From Paramacrobiotus richtersi (Eukaryota; Tardigrada; Eutardigrada; Parachela; Macrobiotidae): a DNA stretch of 64,000 nucleotides. A model generated the notes under the pieces. It was not told where the DNA came from, ran no database searches, and saw only the letters and a list, made by a program, of their open reading frames with translations. This document shows positions 32,427-43,872 of the stretch, one piece after another; the first letter of the stretch is position 1; each line of letters starts with the position of its first letter. The position numbers and the translations under genes are program-made. The DNA is taken from positions 1-64,000 of the forward strand of contig JAQGAU010000002.1 of assembly GCA_034698045.1 (NCBI GenBank), given 5' to 3'.

Positions 32427-33227
32427 TTAGAAGACGTCCGTCGGTTCTCTGTCCACAAGGACGTACTTGTTTCTTTTGGAGCACATCCGGGCAATGTGGC
32501 CTGTTTCTCCACAATCGTGGCAATCCTTGTCCTTGAAGAAACACTCGCGAGCCGAATGGTTTCGCTTGCCACATCGGAAACATTCCTCTCTTTCGGTGCT
32601 GTGCTGTTTCCGCTCCCGCTTGTCCTTCTTTCCTGGGCCTTTTCGGACCTTCTTTACCTCATTCTCGGATGCCGGTTCGATTCCAAGTTCCTTTCTTTTC
32701 ATTTCGGAATCTTTGGCGTCGGTGAGTGCTTCATTCAGATTCTTTAAATCTTTAAGACTCAGTACTCTCTTGGTGACATCGTTATTCATACCCATGACGA
32801 AAACAGCCACCAGGTTCTTTTCCACTTCGATGTCCGGAAAGTCGCAGTGTTCGACCTTGTCCCTCAGTTCACAGGCAAACTGGACCAGCGTTTCGTCCGG
32901 TTTCTGCTTTGTACTGAAGAACTTAACTCTCTGGGCGATCCAGAACGTTGGCTCTTGATAGGCCGCGTCCAGCTTTTCATAGAGCTCTTTTACTGGAACG
33001 TCCATCGGCTCCTTCGGCTTGCACATTTTGCACAGCAGTTCAAAGGGCTTGGAGGTCAACGAATCCAATAGAAATGATGATTGCATCGTGTCCGGAACTT
33101 TCGTAAGGAAGAGATGATCCTTTAATCGTTTCTTCCAGTATGTCCACTCCATACTCTCAGGGTCAAACTGCGTTATTCGTAGCAACTGTGATTCCCCATT
33201 TGTTCCACTCGATCTGGTCGTCGACAT
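32427..33227 (-). CDS. Gag protein of the LTR element, 266 residues
   Basis: A single open frame encodes a Gypsy-type Gag. The N-terminal two thirds look like a retrotransposon capsid region, with the ESMEWTYWKKRLKDHLF and KPDETLVQFACELRD segments typical of it. A basic linker (KKVRKGPGKKDKRERKQ) follows, and then two CCHC zinc knuckles (CFRCGKRNHSARECF and CHDCGETGHIARMC), the nucleic-acid-binding part that packages element RNA. The frame ends about 27 bp before the purine tract. It looks whole. Its closest relatives would be Gag proteins of full Gypsy/Ty3 elements. It is treated here as a fossil-type element and no activity is claimed. Confidence 0.9.
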   Translation of the reverse strand: MSTTRSSGTNGESQLLRITQFDPESMEWTYWKKRLKDHLFLTKVPDTMQSSFLLDSLTSKPFELLCKMCKPKEPMDVPVKELYEKLDAAYQEPTFWIAQRVKFFSTKQKPDETLVQFACELRDKVEHCDFPDIEVEKNLVAVFVMGMNNDVTKRVLSLKDLKNLNEALTDAKDSEMKRKELGIEPASENEVKKVRKGPGKKDKRERKQHSTEREECFRCGKRNHSARECFFKDKDCHDCGETGHIARMCSKRNKYVLVDREPTDVF

Positions 33228-33305
33228 GTCCAGATAAACAAAGACTATCCACTAGCAAATAACTTTAGACTTTCCCCTCACTTTGAGTTCGTGCCTTCAC
33301 GCCAA

Positions 33306-33490
33306 TGTAATGTCGGCATGAATATTTATTACTAAAATATTCTACCGGCTTCTAGCTAAGGACAAACGATGCTGAAGTACAAATCCAGGCAACAGACAAA
33401 TACTACAAATGACCAGTTGCTACGCGCATTACAGTTCTGTCAGTATTCCGCTAATACACGAGATAACCAGAGGTCATCTAATACATCACA
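33306..33490 (-). repeat. 5' LTR of the gag-only element
   Basis: 185 bp, upstream LTR in the element's orientation, followed inward by the candidate primer-binding site. Abutted at 33491-33495 by the ACAGA duplication. Confidence 0.92.
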
Positions 33491-33495
33491 ACAGA

Positions 33496-33925
33496 CCTAC
33501 CCATAATAGTAGGCTTCATGATCAGGATTGTTTGGCTGATCATGTTGATTATTTGAAAGTCTGCTTATTGCGGTGTGTGACGTCAGCGTGCGCTGTGGCC
33601 AATCAGCGAAACAATCAGAATAATCCGTCACGCCCCACAATCAACACAATCAATACTAGCTCGCGAGCTAGTATTCGATTATAATTAGAACTGACTTTTA
33701 CGCTAAGAACAGCACAGAACCCACAGTTTTCGACCAGTTTCACATTTCTTGAAGTATCCAACGCATTTTCGATTTCACTGGATTTTTCTCCTTTGGTTGG
33801 CAAAGTACGGCCCACTTTGTCAACAATCAACTAGTCCTTTTCAGAATAATCGTATGGTGTAACTGACTAATATATTATTACAAGAAACACCTTCGGCTAT
33901 CGCCTCAGGGTTTCTTGAGATCCGT
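33496..33925. other. No gene; 24-bp perfect palindrome at 33652-33675
   Basis: The palindrome reads outward from a central CGCG and contains the ends 'aatactag' and 'ctagtatt'. The rest of the stretch has no supported frame. It is the upstream flank (minus-strand sense) of the WAP candidate gene, interrupted by the LTR element. Confidence 0.5.
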
Positions 33926-33929
33926 GTTC

Positions 33930-35510
33930 AGAATTGATTCGAAAAATTATACTGCATGTGCATCTCTTCGTTAAAACAAATTTTCGGTCTGATCTGTCTT
34001 TACGAATACTCGCATAAACTAAACATCCCATTTCGTTTTCAGCAATTTTTAGTGAACCTGCATGGCTATAGCTATTTGTTTATTTCTGCTCGACTCCTAA
34101 AGCCTTCGTAAATTTTCTAAGGCTCCAAATGCAGTTATTTAAGGTCACTCAAACACTTTTGCCAAGCGTAATCAAGTGAGCAGTATCAACTGTCCAGCTT
34201 TGCGGGAGCCTAGTAAACTTTCGTTTTTACCAGGATACTTCTGCTGGAGCCCAGCAAACAGTCGGCTTGAGCCGGGCAAATTTGCAAGTAGAATCCGAAT
34301 ATTTACAGGGCTCCGGCTAAGATTGTTGGGATGAAACTAATCATATATAACCCCGGGTAAAGTGCCCGGTTGAAACCGACTATTTACCGGGGTCCAACAA
34401 AAGTTTCCAGCTGGGACTCAGTATTTACTGGTCTCCAGCAAAAATGGCCGGATGAGCATTAAACTGATATTCATCCGGACGTTTGTGGTAAGGGCCATAA
34501 AATTCTGGGCTGATTCATTTTATTTATCGCGTTCTGGGAAAACTATCTCGTCATTTGATGCTAAAGATGTTACAGATATAACTTGTTATCAATTTGGTAA
34601 GGAAAAAACGGCCGAAAGAAACAGATTTTCTGCTGAGCTTCGGCAAAAAGTCTTCGGATACCTGTACCTCTACTTTTAGATGGTGCTGCTAGAGGAATCT
34701 CGGGGGAAGCATGCACAGGGTGGACAGGTCTTATGCCGGACTGCATTTTCCTAGTTCAGACGCATTTTCCGGTCAGAAACGGTTTTTCGCATTGATCGAC
34801 GAGCTGAGGGCAAACATGCTATTTCGTTTTCGGAGTATTCGCTATTTTCTGAGCTCGCAGATTTGTTTGAACATTGTTTTTGGCCATTTGTTAGTGGCGA
34901 AAATGAGATAAGAAGTTTACCTTTGCACGAATACGGTGTTTTTAGTACTCACAATAACTGATCTTGCTAAGCTCTGACTTCAACGATCTCTCGGTTTGGT
35001 CGACGGCTGTGAACATGTCGTTAAACATTCCATTCCGTACTTTTAACTGGATTTTTTTTGGTAATTGAATTCTTTGGTTCCGCTCAAGAATTGTTTGCTG
35101 AAGTTATTGAACGTTTTGTAGATTTTTTGGTTTGGGCGAGCATAATTATTTTGTTTTGTTCGTCGAGCAGTCGACATCGAGCATTTTGTCCGTTCGAAAG
35201 TGGAGATGCTGATTTCCGTTTAGGCATTTTTTTATACCGGTGTAACCATAATATAACCATTAATATTTTGTGTTGTTGTTAGACAGTAAAGTGATTAATG
35301 TACTTTTCTCAGCAACAATTTCAAGGTGACCTTGAAATTTTGACTTTAAATTGAACTGGCGGCATGCCGGTAATAATTTTTTTGTTAAAATGTCATGTGA
35401 CTTAGTTTTGCGATGCGGTGAGTCCAATGGTGTTATCTGTTTTTGGGTTTGTGTAGTGGTTATTCAGATTTTGATGTTACGGGACGGCCGCGCGTAATAT
35501 AGATCTAAAT
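33930..35510. repeat. Family B element, copy 2
   Basis: Collinear partner of 14275-16015 over its whole length, with the same start, the same internal 'ccggcaaaa/tgtccgg' words and the same conserved 200-bp end. The frame at 34452-34679 is not shared openly by the other copy and is not considered a gene. Confidence 0.6.
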
Positions 35511-35514
35511 CAAG

Positions 35515-35960
35515 ATATGTGGCAATATTGCAGCATTGTGTAGTTAGTTCTTACTACGATCCCGTCTTCTAGAGAACTGAGATAGAGATTTATTTCGTCC
35601 GGCATTGTTGGGTATTGCTTTTTGCACACAGCTGGAATATTCGCAATAATGCGGTGCACCAAAAGGGTCACTAATGCGCGAACGAGCTCACTACATGGCC
35701 ATGTCATAAATAGCCGGCGCCCTGTGGCTGTTTGGACAATCAACCGGGTAGGGAACGCTAGGTACCCCTAGGGGGGTGGGGGCTCTATGCATTGAACAGC
35801 TGTCCACATTGAACGGTTTTTGTTTGGTTAAAGGAGCAGTGTTCAAAGTGCAAAGGTTGTTTTATTTATAGTCAGTAATAAACTTCCCACGCTACTTTTA
35901 TAGAGCCTCGTGTGCCTCTACGGCTCTACCATTGTTCGATTAGCACTGGCCAGACCAGAG
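35515..35960. other. No gene recognised (77-codon minus frame)
   Basis: A minus-strand frame (35510-35743) reads RALVTLLVHRIIANIPAVCK and YLSSLEDGIVVRTNYTML; it is protein-like in composition but I cannot place it. A short 'ggtacccctaggggggtggggg' run lies near 35762. Confidence 0.3.
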
Positions 35961-35964
35961 GCCA

Positions 35965-36190
35965 GAGGGTTTGTTTTATCCTTTATCTGTCGAGATCCTT
36001 GAAACTTTTGGTGCGGCCGTCGTCGAGTTGAATCAGTTCATGGGAAGGAAGATTCGAAGACTGACAGGGGATCGCGAGCCTCGCTCGACCTCTTTTATTA
36101 AAAGTCGTTTTAGATTAGCTGTTGTTAAAGGCAATTCTGCCGCTGTTCTGGGCACTTTGCCGTCTGTTTCTCGTACTAATCGTGGTGGTG
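35965..36190 (+). mobile_element. LINE reverse-transcriptase C-terminal fragment
   Basis: The frame reads VEILETFGAAVVELNQFMGR, KIRRLTGDREPRSTSFIK and FRLAVVKGNSAAVLGTL, matching the VE...FG...GR...TG(D/E)-x-x-RST...(K/R)GNxAxVLG tail of invertebrate LINE polyproteins also seen at 26245-26500. It lies about 450 bp beyond a family B end. Only the tail remains, as in a severely 5'-truncated insertion. Confidence 0.6.
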
Positions 36191-36194
36191 ATGC

Positions 36195-36875
36195 TGGGTG
36201 TTTTTATGACGTTTGACTTTTTACCTTGTGTCTCTTTATGTGCCTGCATGTGCGCTTGTCTTTTGTGTCGGTGGCTTTTGCCCGATAAAGCATTCACTGG
36301 CCAGACACTAACAAAGAATAACAACATGGTAATAATGGAGATACATGAAACGGTCAAGAACGAAAAGGCTGATAACAACTGCACGATATTAATGTCAATG
36401 CTCGTTCACAAGACTGGGAAGGAACGCACAAGGTGTGGAAGCTTAAAAAGAGGTTTCTAATTTCTAGTCGAAATGATCAGGAAGCGCATCAGAGCTACTG
36501 ACTACAGTCGTAGTCTTTCTGTGCCTTAGGGACTTCGATCAAAAGGAACCTTCAGCTCAGCTTTGTGTTTCAACGCAACTGAAAGTCTACAGTCTGTAGT
36601 CTTTGCGTCTAGTGACATTCGTGCGAATGTACTTAAATGTTTCATGGCAGCAAGGAAAAATACCAATGCCGGTAATATTAGTCTATGCAGCCGGAAACGA
36701 CAACTTGCTTGGGTTCTGTCATTGTCCATTGTACCAAGAGGTTACGCAACATACGACACATCGAATATTATGAGCCGTCATTAGGCTAACAAATCTAATT
36801 TGTCCTCATAAGCTAAACAAGAACAGCGCTCAGTTGCCAAAAGGCGATCACTGGTAAAATGTTTCACAGAGTGGT
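36195..36875. other. No gene recognised
   Basis: A plus-strand frame (36122-36460) has a long hydrophobic, cysteine-rich start and a basic tail, but it begins inside the LINE fragment in another frame and is likely chance. Nothing else is supported. Confidence 0.35.
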
Positions 36876-36879
36876 AGCC

Positions 36880-37553
36880 GCGTCAGTAGGGAATGGCCCG
36901 TGTCCCGCTGGCAGTGGATTGATACATATATAAAAATAGCAATCCTCAAACAATTGCTTCATGGGTTCAGGCAGATCGAGCCCCTTGCTGCTCGAAGTTT
37001 CCCATCAACAGCTTATGCCCCTTCTCATGATCCAGGTATTCGCTCAGTTCCGCACACGGCCTCACTTGGTTTCTCTTGGTTTCTATATGATCCCTCATCC
37101 CCTTCACCACCCTCTCGATCGGCCATAGAATCCACAAAATACCACAGACTATTGCCATCCTTGGCGAAAGCCACATGCTTGCTGGTTTTGATACAAACGA
37201 CTGCAAACAATTCCATTTTGACCCGCATTTCGGGCAATGGAGTAAGGGTTATTGCAATTTCATAGGGATTGTGCTTAGGGATGCGCTGATACTGATGGCG
37301 CTTGGCGGAGCATTTCTTGCAAAAGACCATCGTGCTCAATCCCGAGCGAGTATCATCGTCTGGTTTCATGCATGATTGCATCCGTAGCACTCCTTACATT
37401 CCACTGTCGCTCGCTTTTTCTGACAAAAGGAGCACTGCCGCGGATAGCCAACAATCGCGTCGGTAATGTCCAAAATCGCAGTGGGGAGATATATCGGTAC
37501 ATTTTATATTCGGCTCCAGAGCGCGGGGCTTGCAAAAGCAGACACTTCGGCAC
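36880..37553 (-). pseudogene. CYLD-type deubiquitinase C-terminal relic
   Basis: Minus-strand blocks line up in order with the C-terminal half of the CYLD catalytic domain: VPKCLLLQAPRSGAEYKMYR (human PPCLIIQMPRFGKDFKL), GYPRQCSFCQKK with ECKECYGC and VFCKKCSAKRHQY (the CxxC zinc insert), MELFAVVCIKTSKHVAFAKD (human MELFAVLCIETSHYVAFVK), YFVDSMADREGG, VRPCAELSEYLD and LFEDCYFYICINPLP. The His and Asp region of the active site is thus visible. The blocks shift frame at least four times, so it cannot make the protein. The 5' side begins at an intact-looking splice acceptor (ttattttgcacag at 37554), which argues for a decayed gene copy rather than a processed one. Beyond it lies a family B-like repeat. 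Recognition is by recall of human CYLD. Confidence 0.8.
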
Positions 37554-37659
37554 CTGTGCAAAATAATGAAAATCTGGCGCTGCTTTTCACAGGGAATAAA
37601 GAAAATTATGAGAATCCATCCGAAGACCTAATGTCTGGGTCTAGGCTAGTTTAAAACGA

Positions 37660-39600
37660 TTGTGACCGGCAAAACGGTTCGAAGGGCGAAATTTCGTTCC
37701 GCAGAATTTTGGACAGCCAGACACTTGTTTTTCCCATCCTTTCGGGGACGCGCAGCTGAAGATCGTCCGGACGCATTGCCAAGAGCCAAATTCTCGGCTA
37801 ACTCATTCAATTCATCGCGTTCTGGTCACCAGATGACCATCATTATCTGGATAATATTGGTCATATTCGGTGGCAAAGGTGTACGGATGAATCGTGTTAT
37901 CAAATGGGTCTGGGAAAACATTCCTGGACGATACGGACTTTGCCAATCTAAGACTCTTGTAGGGAAAATTCTTCTGGTGGTAACAGGTGGTCATCTTTTC
38001 GCTCTTTGTACGATTTTAAGGTCAAAAAGAGTTTTTCGGTTTGATCGGCGGCTGCGAATGCGATCGAGGTCAGATCTTCTATTCAGCTTCAGTTTATTTT
38101 ACTCGTTCATTGTTTTGTGGGCATTGGTCACTGATTTGTTTGATTACTGCCTTGGCGTTTTGTTGCTGGCGAAAACGAGATGTGAATTGTTTTCTTAAGT
38201 TTTTAGTACCTATTTGACCACCTAGCTCATCTCTGCCTTGAAATCTTCTTTCGGTTTGATCGGCGGTTGCGTAGCTTTCGCTTGCGAACACCTGGTACTG
38301 GTAATTGGTGAGACTCAACTTTCCTGAATGGCTGCTGTTTTAAGCACCAAAATATAATCGTCAAAATATTCGCGATGCAGTTTCGCTTATGAAAAATAGT
38401 AATTTTGCAAAGATATAACGACACCGATCTCTGAATTTTGATAGTTCACTTATTTGCGTTTGAAGTTTTATTGCAATCAGTATTCGGCTTTTTTTGTGTG
38501 CAGGTGACCTCGAGAGATACAAATTAATTTAGGGTTTGCTTTTGCTCAGTGCGTTATTTCCGCGGTATATTTATAAGAGTCTTTGAGTTGATCAGCGGTT
38601 GCGTAATTTTGTTTAAACCTTTACTTCCCGGATAAGCCAATGATCTTTCGAGTCGCGGTAAAAGTGCCTAGCTGAACTTTGGAGAGTTTGGTGTGAACGT
38701 TCGACGCCGAAGCAACTAAATGATTTCGTGTTGCTTGCTGTCAAACGCTTAGTATTGAAAACAGTATACCGTAAATAAGATATTGGATGTTATTAGTCGT
38801 TCTGTTTCAGGTCAAAGTTTCGGTACGGAAGGAATATATGCCGTTTTTAAACTACTTGTTGTTCCGATTTGTTCGGCTGCAGGTTGGGTGTTCGGTATCG
38901 AAGCAAATTATTCCGTTCTAATTTTTCCTGTTTATTTGTTCAGCTTAATCTTGAGCATTGGATACTGAAGGAAGTGCTGCCGTACCATTCCTTTCGTTTG
39001 GTTCGCAAAATATTCTGAAAGTAAATACTTCTGTTGTATTCTGTTCACGGTAAAAGCTTAATACTTGAGACAATTTCCTCGTTTAACATGTATTTTAGCA
39101 CCATTTTAACACGAAACGTTTGATACTGAGGCAAATATAATCCCGTATATAACATTTGGCTTGTGGTCAGACATTTGGTGCAGTAGCAAAATGTCACGTT
39201 TTTTGTAAGTACTATTATTGTTTCGTTTTGAAACTTTGTTGTAGATTTTATTCTAATTATGCGATAAAAACAATCTTACAGCTTTTTCAGGCACTCGCGA
39301 TGATCTTCATATCGTGTCAATCGTATGGTTTGTTATCTTCCATTCTGTACGGTAATTCTTTCTGTCCTGTAATGACTGAACGACTGTACTATAACATTCT
39401 GTACTGGTACAAAATGTCATTTGGTTTATATTGCACTTTTGGCCTTTTCCCGATATTTTCTTAGCAACAGATACCGAAATTGTACGAATATTGTGATAAT
39501 AATGTTGCGGTTTTTGCCGGTAAAGAGCAAAAAAGTGATAATTGTTTGCGGCTGAAACGCTAGGAACTTTCAAGAAAATTAAATACCATGTGCAACCGTT
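37660..39600. repeat. Diverged family B-like element
   Basis: Shares 'aaattct(c/g)ggctaactcattcaattcatcgcgttctgg', 'gttttgttgctggcgaaaacgagat' and 'ttcggtttgatcggcggttgcg' with about 34495, 34890 and 35000 of copy 2. The remainder is AT-rich with short frames only. An imperfect relative of family B, extending further than the other copies. Boundaries are uncertain. Confidence 0.45.
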
Positions 39601-40260
39601 TTGCGGTACGGGCTATCCGAAAATAGTACCTGAATGTATTGGGTTATTGCTGTTCGGTTGCTTTTGTGGTCCCGGGACTGCTCCCGGTATTATGATCAAT
39701 TCTATGATATATATTATTATTATATTCCTCTATCATATACCGATCTGAAGTTAGATAGCGGGTACGTCATGATAATATGCAGACCGAAGATTAAACTCTG
39801 CTCATATTTCTTATCAAGTACAGCAAGATGTTATTCCTATCCACACGACCATGTATAACGAGTCCTATTTGTTTTCACCGCGCCGCTTCGCTGCATCATG
39901 TGTTGCATTCGTAAAGGTTACTGCTGTGGCTGCTTCTGGCTATGCAAACATCACTAGTTCATTTCCGAATATTAGTTTGTTGTGTTCCGATTTAAGCGGA
40001 ACATTGCAGTACTTCGAGAAACACTGTCAATACCGCTCGAAACGGAAAATCATACAAGTGTAAATGTTATAAGGACCATTCACAACAACTGCACGCACAT
40101 GTGCTATCTGAAGGAATCAGCATCTTAGACGACATGAGCATCGCGTTAAAAGCATCTCCATTCCTACTGTTGGAAGGACTTACCGGGTCGCTTAAAGGCC
40201 CAAATGGTTTCCTCGAAATTTAGATATTTCAAGGACACGGGCGTAGTAAACAACCGTAGC
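39601..40260. other. No gene recognised
   Basis: Only short, overlapping frames. No repeat partner noticed within the window. Confidence 0.4.
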
Positions 40261-40264
40261 CGCC

Positions 40265-41960
40265 AGGTTGTGACTACGGCGTTTGCGGATTATTATTCGC
40301 AAGCAATAGTACGTGATCTTGGTACCGGTGAGTTATATTGATACGAATCAAGCCATGAAAACCACATATTTTGATTGTTTCGTTCAATGTACGCGTGGTA
40401 CCTACATAAACGTCTCTACCAATGCCAGTGGTTATTATTGTCCTGCAACTGTGGATAAGGTTACAGCATTCGTGTACAGTTTTTCCTGTTTTCCGCACAG
40501 CTTGCACAGCCTTTGTGCTTATGCAGCATATTGCGCACTTCAGAACGACTGTTGGCATTCTGCTTTTAGTGTTGGCTACTGCAGTGGTATGTTAGTGTTG
40601 GCTACTGCAGTGGTATAATAATAATAACAATAACACTAGCTTTACTGGGTAGTGGCCGGTACTTTTCACCATTGTGTTGGTTGCAATCTAAACAACCAGG
40701 AGCTAGTTTTGGTTCGTATGCGAGTTTCTACAATTCGTCGTATGTATTCCTTATTCACTGTCTCATTTGAGTTGATGCTGCGACAAATACAAACACTGCT
40801 AACTGTTTGGGTAAGTCATACGATACGATCGGATACATGTAGAAGCGTTCAAGCGTAGAAAATGCAAGATCATACGAATGCTTTCGAAACATACCTACCA
40901 TAGCCCACTTACACAGATGGCTCGGCGCTGGTATTTGCGTACTGCTTACGAGACGTGTTCGTTGGTTACGTAGCAACGCTGAGAAGAAAGCAGAGTTCAT
41001 CGAGTGTTAAGCTACAGATCGAACTGATTATGGTATACAGCTTTCATCAAACGGAATCACACAACAAATGTGTCGTCCATGATATAAGCTATTCTCAGGG
41101 TGCAAACTGCGCAGCGACAGCACTCCTAGTCATGCGAATGGTTACTGATGTTTTGAATCCATTTACAAATTGACGAATTGACCTAATCATATTATTTGAA
41201 ACTGGCATAACTGACCGTTTAGTCGTATAGTCTTTTTTATCACTGTCCCCTTCAAGCGACTAAATATCGATCATTTATGCATATCAGTTGGAATTGTGAG
41301 CAACGTTGTTTCAACTGCAAAAGATGACACCTTACAAAGGTTCTTTGATTCGTTTGACTAAATCCATCCGGCAGCGAGGTAAGTATACTTGCATGCAGCG
41401 ATTAACAACCGTGCTAAGTACGCTCATCTACGAACCTTTATAACCGTAATTCGAAAGTAATAAATGTCACAGAAGGTCATCATGAATGCCACAGAAGGCA
41501 TCGTTCCCGTAGAGAGAAACGCTTCTGCGTAGCTTCATTTAACAATTGAACTGGTGAGACCGAGGTTAGTTCCCCGCGCGTAAGTCCATGGTTAGCGAGA
41601 GTACGATACGTCGCCCACTGATCCCTAACGATATAAGTACGGGGCGCAACGTGTTACAGCAGCAGAACGGCTTCTGACTTTCGTTCGACAGGCACGGTAA
41701 AAGCCCTCTTTTGGCTCATGCATATGCAAATGTTGAGTTAGTGAGGAAGGTTTTGCGATAATAATTGCGATAGAAATGGTAATTTTCATAAATCATAATC
41801 ATCTTTCCAGAACCACCGATCAAATGGGCCCAAAATTTCGTGTTGTACTTTAACGAAGCATATGTTGCTTAGACACGCAAGCCACCGGGAGCATAGGTGC
41901 GCTTAACGAGTGATGACCTTTTGCCTTAGTGTACTGAGGGACAAAAAATACATCAAAACG
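40265..41960. repeat. Family A repeat copy, pairs with 1200-2640
   Basis: Collinear diverged partner of 1200-2640: core at about 40470-40560, 'ccattgtgttggttgcaatctaaac' block at about 40670, 'ggttacgtagcaacgctgagaag' at about 40963, 'ctaagtacgctcatctacgaacc' at about 41414 and 'cgcttaacgagtgatgacctttt' at about 41900. A small direct duplication ('gttggctactgcagtggta') is at 40570-40617. Confidence 0.6.
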
Positions 41961-42023
41961 AAGTGCTTTACGAATCTGATAATCAAAAACCTCGTGGTGC
42001 ATTTTGGCTGTAGCCTGTAGACA

Positions 42024-42650
42024 TCAAAAAGAAATAACAGTTTGAAGAATGGGCCAAAGTATGCTGATGTACTCCAAGATAAAGCATTCAAACCGCTCAA
42101 CCATATGCGGAGTGGTATTCATGAACAATGAAGAAACATTGTTCCTTTCCATCGTCAGGAATAAGTTCCTTATTTCCTTAAATAAGGCAATACCGGGTTT
42201 CGAAGCATTACCTTCTGCTCGGCGTATGTCTGAATGACCTCCCCGTACATCTAAAGTGGTAAAATGATCCAGCATTTGTCTCATAAATGACAGTTCAAGT
42301 TTACGCTTGCTTTGGTTCCTTTCTCAAACTGCTCCGATCTACCGGGCTATCACTCCGCAGAGTAGAACCAAAGAACCACGGATGCCGCTCGCTCTACGGT
42401 ACCGCTTCGTGTTCCCCGTTGGCTTCGCTTATATTCGGTGGCCGGGATTCGGTTTTTACTAACACTTCCAGTGTCACATGTTTTTTCAGGCGTCGGGTAA
42501 AAAGACGTCAACTGACGGTAAGCGTGCTGTTTCCCGAGGATGTGATTCATGAGTAGCGGCATGCAAAAACCTTCGAGTTTAATCGAATATTCACCGCATG
42601 TCATTTTTCGTTCCTGGTTAGTCTGCTAGCACTCGAACTTCTGTCTGGGG
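42024..42650 (-). pseudogene. Family A coding-like fragment, pairs with 3272-3616
   Basis: Minus-strand frames carry TGSVSKNRIPAT (42350-42604) and RGGHSDIRRAEGNASKPGIA (42024-42284), the same two blocks as at 3272-3616 but in separate frames. The first frame also begins with PLLMNHILGKQH, comparable to PSPMNQRTGN at 10731-11063. So one ancestral protein had the order [LPSPMN] - [SVSKNR] - [RGGHSxIRR]. Its identity is unknown. Confidence 0.45.
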
Positions 42651-42654
42651 AGTT

Positions 42655-43870
42655 GTGAAGCAGCGGGTTCTGGAAAAACTAATCCATACGTTTTTATACC
42701 AAAATTTGCGAGTTGTTCATGACTTCGTGTACATAGAAAAGACGAGGTGTTATTGCGGCACGTAAATGACCGGAAATCACTGGATCAGTTTCTGATGGTT
42801 CCAGATAGGTATGCCTCGTTCGAATGGAAAAAAACTTATTGGTGAGTAATTTGTGTTGTGGCCTTCTCAACGATGCCTGCCTGCAAATATGAGGGGAACA
42901 ATTTGGCTCATCGCCAGTGGACCGCGATCTGTCCAAGGACTTCGGGATACTCCTCTCTAAAGCAGTCAGACACCTACCTCCAGACTCGAATCTTCACCTG
43001 GCTTGTTGTACAGAGCGAGGCGCTCCCCGTTGCAGCGCTTGATATCTGCTTCGCTGGTTGCGCTCAACCGAAGGTATCACAAACGCTCCTTGTTCATTAA
43101 GGTTCTCCAGTTGACATCCTTGCTCGATTCAACACACGAATATACCCGGTCCGACATATACAACCATTCCAGGTTTCTGGATATGTATTGTTGGCTTTGT
43201 GCCGTATCTTCTCTATAACTCGGGAGTCGGCTTGATGTCCAGATTAAGGCGCTCCGCGTCGCAGCGCTTGATACATGCTGCGGTGGACGCATGCGCTCAA
43301 CCGAAGGTGTAGCAAACGGCCTATTTGCATTAAGGCTGCCCAGCTGTCGTCCTTGCTCGATTCAACACACCGCAAAAGCGTTCCGTTGTTCTGTTCATGA
43401 TCTGCATTCGATTTTCGGCTAGACTATAGTAAACTGCAAGCAAATTTCTTCTGCTCACTTTTCGGCCGAGTCATTTGGCCCAGATAGCAAACCCGGTGGT
43501 ACAAGGCTCACGTTGTGTCAAACATCAACATCCAGGCATCGCTTACGAACGATCGCGCTTGCGGCACTGATCCTCCAACATTGGCTTCTTGGTGGAAGAT
43601 ACCCGGTCCGACATATACAACCATTCCAGATTTCTGGATATATATTGTGGGCTTTATGTCGTACCTTTTCCATACCTCCGGAGTCGACGCATAATTCTTG
43701 TGGACATACATAGCTATGACCGCAAGTTGTTGGTTTTGAAATATCTAAAAACATATCGCGACATGCGCGTCGTTTTTCCGGTACCACATGCAAGAAAAAC
43801 AAAAGGCCTCTTTTCTGAATCTTTCGTGAGTTTTTTAGTGGCAGTTTGTCACTGGCAAGTCCAGCTTTCG
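42655..43870. repeat. Local direct duplication (42990-43220 and 43480-43690)
   Basis: Two imperfect copies share 'acccggtccgacatatacaaccattcca(g)atttctggatat', 'ttgtgggcttt' and 'cgtacc/cgtatcttt', about 455 bp apart. A further shorter one shares 'gcgctccg' and 'gcgcttgata' at 43020 and 43250. Frames crossing these are not convincing. Confidence 0.5.
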
Positions 43871-43872
43871 AG

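Larger units (their letters stand above)
32203..33490 (-). mobile_element. Gag-only LTR element (TR-GAG type), looks whole
   Basis: Two 185-bp direct repeats (32203-32387 and 33306-33490), beginning TGTAATG and ending CATCACA, differ at only about two sites. The element is flanked by ACAGA on both sides (32198-32202 and 33491-33495), a 5-bp target-site duplication. On the minus strand, the start of the internal part reads TTGGCGTGAAGGCACG, a plausible tRNA primer-binding site. A purine tract (AAGAAGGGGAGGGA) lies just before the 3' LTR. The only gene is gag; there is no room for protease, reverse transcriptase or integrase. It should therefore depend on a related autonomous Gypsy-type element. 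LTR similarity suggests a recent insertion compared with everything else here. Confidence 0.92.

Noticed and set aside
32467-32958. 163-codon plus-strand open frame
   Set aside because: It is the antisense shadow of the gag frame in the LTR element.
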